Source: Loripinus fragilis (Eukaryota; Mollusca; Bivalvia; Lucinida; Lucinidae). Taken from it: a stretch of DNA of 64,000 nucleotides. The notes beneath the pieces are model-generated. The model was not told the DNA's origin. It worked only from the letters and a program-made list of their open reading frames with translations, and ran no database searches. Below are positions 48,501 to 60,500 of this stretch, in pieces. The stretch spans positions 132,702,849 through 132,766,848 of the forward strand of contig OZ026515.1 of NCBI GenBank assembly GCA_964019695.1. The letters are read 5' to 3'. How positions within the stretch are numbered: position 1 is the stretch's first letter; each line of letters begins with the position of its first letter. The translations under genes were made by a program, and so were the position numbers.

Positions 48501-51500
48501 TGTGTTTTTGAATTTCTGTGGGAACCCTGAAGGGGGGAGTCATCAAGAATATCTACTGGTACAAAAATTCTATTATTTCCAATGCAAAAAATGATGATAT
48601 TCATGGAGAAGTTAGAGAAAAGTAATTGCTGGGTAAGTATCATGTACTTTAGGTCCTTTTGTATTTAATTTGTTCTTTGAGTGCCTGTGAGTAACAGATT
48701 GCTCAGACAATACATATTGCTGGCTTTGAAAATTGATCCATAAATTGAAACTTCAGTGTTCTTTTAAATTAAATGCAATTATATTATCTGTTTACACGAG
48801 ATATTTACTTCAAATTGAAACCAAATTTGCTTAGAATTAACTGTTTAGACAAACTACTTTACTTCAAATTAAAGTTTCAATTTTGAGTAAACTTATCCAT
48901 TTCAACCCCCTAGGATTGTTGCGAATCAAAGGATCATTGACACTTGCTATGGGTAAATGCCTATGGTTATCAGTAAAAATAAAAGTTTGTCAATCGTCCC
49001 TTTCTTCACCTTGAAGCTACCCTGACCTGAGTACTTTATGGCTGTGAAATCCGTTTTCGATACTAAATGCTTCAAGGATGTAAAATTTTGGGTAGAACAA
49101 TCAATTTTACATAAAGATATATAGAAATCCGAAAACTTTTTTTAAAATATCATTCCCCCCCGTGTGCCAGCAAAAGCTTTTGCATGTATATGTGTTACCA
49201 TATTTTACACATTGTATGGAAGTGGCTTGCTGGCACACGGGGGGGAAAGATGTTCAGCAGCCCAAAAACCCAGGGCCTAAGCCCATAAAATGCCTTTTCT
49301 ACCAAATAAGAAATTAATGACAGAAATGAAGTTCTCTAGAACCAACCCCCTAAATTGCTTTGTACTCTGTGCTAGTTTAATATAAAGTACTTAAAGATTA
49401 AAAGTAGAATTAGCAAAGTTTTATGCATTTTTTCATACGAAAAAATCTCACTGTTATTAAATGACACATTATTTTGCAACCGTCCTGTACTTATATATTT
49501 GCATGCTAGGGAATTGTTCATGTTTTTATTTTCGTCTGCTGACTTTCTTCAAAATTAAGTTTTTAAAACATAAACCACCCAGGATCACCATCAGAGTGTC
49601 AAACAGCTTGAATCCAGATCAAGACCGACATTCTGTTGGTCTTCATCTGGGTTCAAACTGTTTGCAAAATGCTATTGGCAGACGACAAAATTATCCACTG
49701 GCATGCAAAGAGTTATACAGGTAAATACTTTAGTGTTCAACATACAGCGATATACATGCATATGAATACCATAAATATTAGGACACTTTAAATACATTCA
49801 ATATGCTATGCCCTTTAAACAAAGCAAAAGTAATATTCAAAGGATCTAGTTAAAATCAGTTTTACTTTCCAATGCTAAATGGGACACTTTCATTCCTTAA
49901 AAAGATATTTATTTCTTTTGTTGAGCTTTCCGCTTTGCATTATTTACGGTACATGTAGTCAGAAATGTACAGGTAACTTCTAAATTATCTCCCCAAAATC
50001 ATTCTATTACAAAACATATTTTGTTTTTAAAACAATTTCATCAATTATAGTGATTCTTTAATACTCTGCGTTTGGTATGTTCAATAGATATCACCATGCT
50101 TACCAAATAAATCAAGAAAACGTGCAGAAATCACTTTTTAAAGCACTTTTTATTTTCATGAAATTTCATACCCCCTCCCCTTTCTAACCGCCATAACTCT
50201 CAAATGCGTAGGAATTTTGCAAATATTTTGCTTGCTGACTCTTGCCATTAGATTCACCTGTTGCACTGATACTACATGCACCACACTAGAAGCCCAAAAG
50301 CAGCGTTCTGGGAATCAGAAAAATAGGCGTATAAGGCCCAAACCGTCAATGATCCTTTAGATCAGCCTTTAATTCAGATTAAAACTATCATGTAATCGAT
50401 ACAACAAGAGAGACTTGGAGGTAAAGTTTTCTTTGGACAATTAACCCTTAAAGCGCCAGCAATCACAGCTGCAGCAGACGACAAATTTTGTGACATCTTT
50501 CCCAATTTTTGACAAAAATAAGGTATGATATAACATAAGAATCGTCTGCCAGCAGACGACTCTCATGAAATATCATACCTTATTTGTTATTTTTGAAAAA
50601 GCGGCAAAATTTGCAATTGTCGTCTGCTGCAAATTATAGGTGGCGCCATAAGGGTTAAGTAAATTATGGCCGTTTACTTGTTGAAATTTTGCTATTTATC
50701 ATCACCCCTGTTACAGGTGCCCCAGGAAGTGAAAAAGATGTCCATGCAGAGAAATTGCTCAAACGTTATCCAGACTGGGCTCATGTCAATATGGGAAATT
50801 TGATAAGAGAAGAGATAGTACGGCGTGGTGATGCTCACAGTAAATGGAGAATGACTAAAGACTTGCTCAGCAAAGGAGAGGCAGCGCCAGAGGTCAGTTA
50901 ACCATTTCCATCATGAATATTCATGAGGGTCTAGATGGGGTATAATGATTAGTGAATAATGGCCTTATTTTATAATGAATAGTGAATAATGAGCCAAAAA
51001 AATAATGAATAGTGAATAATGGGGGCCTAAAAATAATGAATAATCCTATTTTTTAATGAATAGAAGAAAAATTAATGAATAGTGAATAATTAAACTCGAA
51101 TTTTTATGTTTTTCACATTGATTTTCGGCGATAACTTTTTTATTATTGATTTTAGTAAACTGTGTTCGCGATGAAAGTTGTAGAGAAAAATTAGCGCCAA
51201 CTTCTCCAAGCGGTTCTAACATTATAGATGCTGCAATTAAATCTGCACATAGATGCACTCTTTGAGCATTTTAAGCAAAGCGCAAATAAACTAAGTCAAA
51301 TATGTCAGTCAAAAAGTTACACTGCACCGCCCCGATTCAATAAGAAAGGCGGTGGATGGCTTGTTCAAATATATTGGAAATCGCGCCTGATTCGCCCGTG
51401 CGTTAAGCTAGTTGGGTCATCTCGAAACTGTCCGTTTAGGAGCACGTGCATAAGAGAAAAATGGCGTGTCATGCGATATCACAGCTTCTGCACTTACAAA

Positions 51501-54500
51501 TAATCATGCTCATAGTAGATTCTGAATATGCACGGTACATTCTGAGTCTACATCCTGCAGGATTATGTTATAAACAACCGTTGAATAACTGTATATACAC
51601 CGCTTGTGAATATTCTTTTGAGACGAACCCTTTCTGTCACGCCTCTACGAAATTTATCTGTCAATAAAAGACTTAGAAAATTGGGCTGAATTCAATTTAT
51701 TGCAAAATCTTCATCTATGTACACAAAAATCTGTTTGTGCCAGAAACTTCGGACCTCTTGGAGAAATCGGCGCTAATTTTTCTCTACAACTTTCATCCCG
51801 AACACAGTTGGCTAAAATTAATAATAAAAAAGTTATCGCCAAAAATCAATGTGAAAAACAAAAAATTCGAGTTTAGATTTTAATGAATAATGAATAATGC
51901 TAAAAAATCATCAATGCATTTTTGCCTATGCTTGTAAAAGATTGATCCCTTTTTAATTGGCTGGTTATCAAATAATTACACTATAACAACCACAAGTGAT
52001 AGGTTAATCTACAATTTATAAAACCCAGTCAACTAATTGGGACATAATTTAGCGAGAATCAGTACTAAATGGCATCTGAAATAGAGATCCAAACAAAAAA
52101 GTCCCAAAAACTCAAGAAAAAGACACAGGAAGTAATCATGTGGTTCCTGTTATGCTAGCGTTCTATACAATGAAATACTGATCGCAAAACTGTGAAAGAA
52201 AGAAGTATATATAGGTCCAGAGTGTGTATAAAATCCAAAGAACACGAAAATGTAATGAGTTTTCGCAGGCATATTATTGGGCCCCCATGGGTTTTGGGGA
52301 TCTGGGGAGAATGGCTATTAATTTTCAGGGAGCTGGGAAGCACTGGTAATTATTTTCAGGGATTTGGGGAGCAAGCTCATAGTTTTGGGGATTTAGGGAG
52401 CCCTGCAAAAAAGTAAGAAATTTAATTTAAACAATCTCACCTTAAAGGAAAAGCCTTCATTTCGTTTGATTTTTAAAAAAAATCTTCGGGTTCTGGGGGG
52501 AAGCCCCCCAGACCCCCCTTGGGAAATCTCAGTGTATTTAATTTCGGTTTAGCATGCTAATCGGATTGGGGTAGAAATTTATTAATCAGGCTTTCAGATA
52601 GGTCCTACTTTTCATTGTGTTCCTGCATTTTCCTACTTTTTCTTGAAAATGTTCTACTATCCCTACTTATTCAATCTAAAATGTCATTTACACAATAAAA
52701 ATACATAAATTTTTCCTTGATCACTTCGCTCACTCAAATCTTAAAACATTACCATATTTTTAAGCATTGTTTGAAAGATTGGTATTTTAATGAATAATTG
52801 GTCTTATTTTAATGAATAACCAAAATTTTTAATGAGATGAATAATGGGCTAAATTTTTAATGAAATAGGGAATACCAGACCCCCCCCCCATCCAGACCCT
52901 CATTCATGCTTAGCTCCTCCCACTATGAATAATTATATAAATAAACTTTCACATTTGTACATAGAACAAAGAAATTACTCGTCAGGTCCACTAATGTAGG
53001 ACCATATCTTATCATATTTTGGTAAGCAAATAGAGTTGACTCTGATCAGGCAGCTCTTCCAAGAGCTGCCTGATCTGGGTCTGCTGTGTAAGCCTCAGTT
53101 TGCAAAAGCGTTAAAAGGCATCTCTATGAGGTAAAGGCTTAACTCTTTTCCTACTGGGTAATTTGCATGGTTGTCTGCAGTGTTTTTTTATAATCATCTT
53201 TTTGGGGAAAAATTTAGGAATATTATCAGAGTGTCAAACAGTTTGGTTCAAGATGAGGCACGGGCAGAATACCTGTCTATAGGTGTCCAATGGAAAAGGG
53301 GTCATGGGAAAACACACTTGGGCTGGCCCAAAATATCACAAAGGTCATTTATCAACACAAGATGCCATTATCTGCCATCTAGATTTTGATACTTATCACA
53401 GTGATGAGCAGTGAAGGCTTAGACAAGGTTCCACCAACTGGGCAAAGCCTTCGCTGCCAGCATACACAAAGTATGCATTTAGATGAAGGCTCAGACCAAC
53501 ATTTAGACCCTAGCTTTGCTGTATTTGTCAGCATGGACATTTATTAGAGGCATTTGCCCATATGCAATAAGTACCAAAATATATACTGCTCAACAAAAGT
53601 TTAGCCCGGATAAATAAAAATTGATTTTTATTTGAGCAAATGGCTTAAAGTTATAAAATATCTGCTGAAATGATGGTTTGATATGTGATAAAGTTGAGGG
53701 AAGCAATTGGTGTACTTTAATTGGATTTCTACTGCGTTGTCCATTGCTTGAAACAAGAGAGGGGTCAAAAACGTGTTTCAACTGCATTATTGGCAATGCA
53801 AAATTGATACAGCATCGGTTTATAAAGTCGTTTATTTTCCCAGCTTGGTCGAATCAGCCATTCTGAAAAAAATAAAGGTTGTCTCCATTGAGCATTTGAA
53901 GCAAAAGCTGAGTTTTGATAACAACTAATGTCGTTGTTATAATGACGTTAACAAGTCAAAAACAGTACTGTTTTCGTTGTGTAGGCATGCATAATTGAAA
54001 GGGTTTTCGTGTTTAAGAGGATGCCAAAAAAGAGAGACAATTAAGGATAAGGCACGTTCATAAAATTTTGTCCCTGGGTATTTAATTCATAAAAAAGTGA
54101 CGTTAATCTGAAGTTGAGGCTAAATGTAGGCAGTAACGCTATCTCGAGAAGACGTTTTCAAAGGATCAACTAACATAAATGATCCGGGTGCTTGTGCCAC
54201 TCTAGCATCAAAAAGATAACTTGACCGCTTGATTCAGTTCGCTGAAAAGTTAAGAAGTGGGAAAAATACCATTATAATGTCATAATGGAATGGTAAAACG
54301 TGGCATAAGCGGGTATCAAACTTTGATGTTTTTAACGTTTTTCATCATTGATAACATTTTGCTTTACATTAGAATCAAAAGTTTCAATTTCCGATGTAGA
54401 TGTGTATCCTTTACATGCCCATGACATCAAATTTAACGTCAATCCACTGACGCCTAACCAGATAACCTTTTGCCTGGCGGACACGAAAAGACGTAAATTT

Positions 54501-57500
54501 CAAGATCCCCATACATGTTGATAACATCAGATAAAAGGTTTCATGTTCATTCAAAGTGGGGCATCATATTTAAATCCGTGCTTAACTTTAGTTGAGCAGT
54601 ATAGTATGCTGGCCCATATATCATGTACAGTGTCTTCTCAAGGATTGTCCAGGAAGACTTACCTTTAACACTTTGTATACTAATGGATTATTCCTTCTTG
54701 TTTGATACAATAAACTTGGGATAGTCCATTGTACATATCTAGGTGTGTCAGTTTATAATTTTCAAAAAAATTATTGTATTCTTTTGTCTGAAAATCTTTT
54801 TTTTTTACCTTTGTAAACAGTGTAGACCTTGATGAAATGCAGCATTATGCGGCATTTCATCTGGGTCTTCACTGTTTGCAAAAGTACTCGTTTAGGGGTT
54901 TCCTGAATACAAAGGGTTGAGATGTTTTAGACCAATTATGCATGTTTTGTTTTCTACAGGAAGTGACAGTAGAAGTTTTGGTGGAAGGTCTTAAGAAGTG
55001 TTCAGGGGCCAAGGGCATCATTGTTAATGGCTACCCTAGAAGTATGGTTCAAGTTGGCGAGTATAATAAAGTGGTAAGCATACCTCCAGATAAGTGGAGG
55101 TTAGGGGGGGATAATGAGTATTTCATAATCCTTAATCTACTAATATTTTTATGAGAAAATGCTATCTGCTTACTACATCTGCTGTAATATTCAAATGCAC
55201 TACATACAAACTTTATTATGGAAGCAAAGACTATGAAAAAAGTAAGTGAGTAAGACCAGGAAATACTACATTTATACACTGCAGACCAACACACAGCATC
55301 GTGATGAAGAGCCTCAGAACACTAATAGTCACAAGACAGCAGAAACCAGCTCTCTCTCTTCCTCATGAAATTGATTGCAAAACTAGAAAGGACACTAAGT
55401 ACTGCATAACAAAACAAGGACTAAACACAGAGCCCCCACAACAATGGGAGTAACAATAAACAATGAATCAACAACAACAGAATCACCACCTCAGAACGTA
55501 CAGAAGGCTAAACCACTGGTTGGGGGGTCTTAAATGCATTTTACAGGTGCAATATCTTTGTCCTAGATTCTGTTGTTGTTAAATCACAAACAATTGTTTA
55601 GCTCGCATGGAGACTTCCTTATTTATGCAAAGCATCATCACAGAGAAACAATCTAATCAAATTTAAACACTATGATGAAACAAAGAAAAGGGCTCACAAC
55701 TCGCAGATAGTCAAAGCTAAAGAAAACGTCAAATTGAGCCATTGTGGCATCAAGCAGGCACCGACCCACTGATGAAAGCTTTAGGGCAGGGCCGTCATCG
55801 AGTCTGAGGCCTGACGCACTGCCATACAATTAAAGAGGAAAACATAGCTATAAAATTGTGATTGGGTCTACAACCAGGTATGCAGACTCAGTTGTGTCCT
55901 TGAGCAAGACACTTTATTGGCTGCTTAGTACTGGTTCAGCCCAGGAAGACCCATCCTGATATGACTGAAAAATAGTTGACTGGGATGTAAAGAATCAAAA
56001 CAAGCAAAACCATAAAATACCAGCTCCGATATGCTCTGTTGCAGAAGAGTTTTTAAACCAATATTGTACATGTATTTGAGAATCAATTTTGAGTGTCTGT
56101 GGTAGGATTTAGAAATCAGCCTAATGGAGCGGAGTTCGATCTGAGCCCATAGTACTTGCAAAAAAGGCTCCAAATAAAGTACATCATCAGATAAGCCAGC
56201 AGAAGACAATAGTTGTGAGTGGCAGGAAACGTGTTTATTCTGAATCAAAACATATATTTTGTGAGTACACAAAAGAACCATCTAAATGGGATAGATGAAT
56301 ATGAAAAAACTGTAATTGACCCAATAAATTTTGCTACAAAAAAAAGAAGGTTTTATCACATAACAGTTGCCAACCAGTCACAGTTCATTTGCAACCAGTC
56401 ACCTAAGAGATGACAATTGGTCGCTGACTGGCCACCGATCACTCTGAACTAGTCACAAACTTGTTATTGATCCTATGGAAAGAGTTGCAGAAAAATCACA
56501 GACTGATCGCCGACTATATGCAAAAAATAGCTGATTGTATGCCGACTTATCGATTTCTTGTCGATGAACATATCTGTAAAGAAAAGTAGTTCAAAGATCG
56601 AAAGTTAGTTGCGATTAAATTCAGTCACAATGGTGGTTGCATTTTGGTCCTCTGGTTTTCTTAGTGTTTTGCCATGTAAAATACAGAAACATATTTTAAT
56701 TAAGTCTTTCCTTTCCAGCTGCAACTGTTGTCATCTGCTGAAAACATTTGCAAATGGTTTGGACCCAGATCAGGCCTATTATATTGTCGGTCCTGATCAG
56801 GATACAAACCCTTTAATGCTCTGACAGTGTTTCTGAAAGAATTTTGTGAAAAAGTTAGTTTTGAAAAAAAAGTCAACAGTGGACAATTAAGCATGAAAAT
56901 TACCCAGCATGCAAAGAGTTAAGTAAACACAGTAAATTTGGAAATTTTTCATGAGAATTTGATTCTTGTGAATAGTGCTTAAAGACATATTTGTTACATT
57001 AAAAATTTGTGACTAGGGCATGATTTACCTACATCAGTAACCGACAGAGTGATTCCCTCATTTTGCAAGGGTTTTATTTTCACAAAGCTTTGCATCTGCG
57101 AAGTTACACGAAAATAAAACCCTTGAGAAAATTTCCTAATTTACAGTATTGTATGTACAGTAAAACCTGTCTTAAGCGGCCACAAAAAGAAGACCAAAAT
57201 TGGTTTTCAAGACCAATTATCACTTAATGCAGGTCAAAGTATTGCAGAATGCTCTAAGGGGAGCATTCTGCAATAATTTCGACCTGCATTGAGCTACCAT
57301 TTGTCATTAAGATCTTTGTTTTGTCTATTTTTGAGTGGCCGCTTAAGACAGGCTTTATTGTTTGTCATTACAGGTTGGGCGAATGGACTGTGCTTTTATG
57401 TTTGATTGTGATGAACAGCAATCACTTGACAGATTACTACGCAGAGGCAAGGAGACCGGGAATCCTGAAGACACATTGCAATCTATTGCCGCACGTCTCA

Positions 57501-60500
57501 ATTACTTCAAGAGCAATACCTTAGAGGCAGCAAAATGTTGGGATGATGAAGGCAAACTTATTGTCGTAAGTACAAGTTAGCATCTCCTGTAAAAAGTATG
57601 TATGAGTAGGAATGCCACAAACACAGACCAACCCACCACACTGTGAGGAAAACTCACAACCACACAACATCAAGAAAACAATTAAAGTAAAGCAACCGGC
57701 TCTCTCATTCTCAGTGAGATGATAGCAAAGCTAGAAAGAACAGAGAGTACTGCATAACAAAACAAGAGTCAATTATTACAAAAACCCACAAACAATGAGA
57801 GTGAAAATAGATACAGATTAAACAGCAACAGTTGCTGTTTCATCATCATAATCGGATTTTTGATTAACTTGCAGGTGCAGGGGCATCATCCACATCAGTG
57901 TTCCCCATTCCAGGTAACTGGTTAGCTGCAGGCATAGCAGATCTCACACCTGACATCTCGTTGTTTGTGGGTTTTTTTTAGCTCATCTGAGCTAAAGGCT
58001 CATGTGCGGTATTAGTATGGCAATGATGGTCCATTGTCCGTCCATGTCCGTCCATCATCTGTCGATGTCCGTCCACACTTTTGAAGTAATATATCTCTTA
58101 AGTCAGTTGGCCAATTTCAATCAAATATTTTGTAATTGACCCTTGTTTTGTAATAAACAGAACCACTGCATTAGAATGGACAGCAGCCAAAGCCACAAGG
58201 AGGCAAAACCCATATTTCATTGAGAATGGCCTAAAATCCATTAGTGTGATGAAACAAAGAAAAGGACTTAGTTTAGCCATGGTGGGCCCAGCCAAAGACA
58301 AGCATCAGGCACTGACCCACCAAATGAAGGCTAAGAAAGATCAGATGACGATTGTCATAAATAGCAGGAAAAGGGTTAACAAAAGCTACTAGAAGTAAGT
58401 AAGTGCTTATAAATAGAAGTATAATTATCATTTTGTAATTCTTTACTAGATTGATGGAGATCAGGGTACGGATAAAGTAGGATATGATCTTGGAATGGCT
58501 TTTGACAAATTATTCCTGAAAGAATATGGAACACATGCTTTAGGTAAGTTGAGCTTTTATGTTATAAGGATATAGCAACAATGTAATTGCTACATTATTA
58601 TTACTACATTATTCAACAATATTATTCATCAAAACTATCACAACCAACATGCTTTAGATGACCTAACACACTATTGCCTTATGATGTAGAGACCATTTAA
58701 AACAAGGTTTAAATCATTTGATATGATTTCCTAAAACACATCTTATACCTTAAAGACATAAGCGGCTATTTGAAGCCTATTTCCCATGCCTGCATCTAGA
58801 AAGTAGGGAAAGTTTTCTGAGTCCAGGACTCCTGTCTTTCCACCATTTACGAATTCAGATCAATACAGTTTTCAGATATGTCATATCGAAGTTCCAACAC
58901 TTTCTTGACAAAATAAAGTAACTAAATTGTGTCTGAAATATCTATTGACCTTTTATCAGAACTGGATAAGTTAATTGGCTTCGTAGACCCAGACAGTTTA
59001 AACAAGGCTGTTGTCTTGCTCTTTGGTCTTGCCCTTGCAATAACGCTAACCAGATTTTTTATCAGAACTGACAGTCTCAGTACCAAATACAAATAAAAAG
59101 ATCATAAGAAATCAAACGATGTACATGTACACATACTACACAATTGGTTACAAATACAAAAGTGGCCGAGATGCGGATTGTCTCTTCTATAGGTACGATT
59201 ATTTCAAGCCATGCACAACCTGACCTCCTGGCCTAGTGGTTAGTGTGTCAGGCTATGAAACCAGATGCCCTGGGTTAATTCCCTGGTGGGCACATATTTT
59301 CAATTGTAAAGTCATTTTAAGAACGTATGCCAGTATTTTAGGGGCTGGCTAAAATATATATTTGATTTAAAAATAAAGTTGACATTTTTTAATCCTGTCA
59401 GAAAAAATCATTCAAAGTTGTGCTCTTTTCCATATTGCATTTATTGAAATCTGATAACAAAACAGAGGAACAGATAAACTGAAGAAGCAGTCTGATCAGA
59501 GTATTCCCTGTTAGCTATTCTAACAAGTATTTTGTCAATTCCAGCCCTGATAAACATTTCACTGGAAAACAGAAAGAGAAAAGTGTTCAAAATTTATCTA
59601 CTTTTAGTGGTGAATTTGGTAAATGTGACATGAACACTCAACTGAGGACCAGAATTATTTATATCATGTATTTGTTCAATGTGACATGAACACTCAACTG
59701 AGGACCAGAATTATGTATATCATGTACGGTAAATCTTGTATTAGTTCGTACACTCGAATAGTTCGTACACCATAAATTATTTATGACCGGTCAGCTCAAA
59801 ATGTCATGTATTAGTTCGTACAGTGGTCATTTTTCCTATTTGTTATTTTTAATAGTTCGTACACAACGTTTTTTTCCATTCATTTGGTCAATCAGTGTGT
59901 CTGTCTACGAATTGCTATCGTTTTTCGTCGAGCACGTCAGTTAACAAACATATCGGGGTAAAGGAACGTTTCGCCTGTCAGTGCGATCGTCAGTGTCGCT
60001 TATGCGCGTGCATCCAGCATTGATGCATGCCAAACTTTTATTCAACGATAAACGCTAGGTTCAATGAACGTCTGACAGATGCAAATCGCGGAGATATTTT
60101 GTTCAGTCATGACAAAAATCAAATACATGTACACAACCACGCGTGCGTGTACACAGTGTCCTACGTGCCTGTGATCATTGAGCCTTTCTGGTTTTTCTGT
60201 GTCATAAATATGCCCAAGTGTCATTTTTTTTTTTTGAATCACTGGATCCGAGCATGATGAAACCGTATCGGCTGGTGTTTATCACAAATGTTATCAGCGA
60301 AGGCTCAGGGGAGCCTGTGCTTTTGAGCAATCTCGTCGGGTAAGTGGATGAAGAATCTAGACTCCTACGTACTCCCACTAATTAGCTGTGCTTTAAATGT
60401 GCGTGCATCTATTTCATTCTAAGTTTCACCAAAACGCGCACGCAATAAGCGTAATAAAATAACTAATGCATTGTATAATCCGATGGAACTTTTTATCAAA

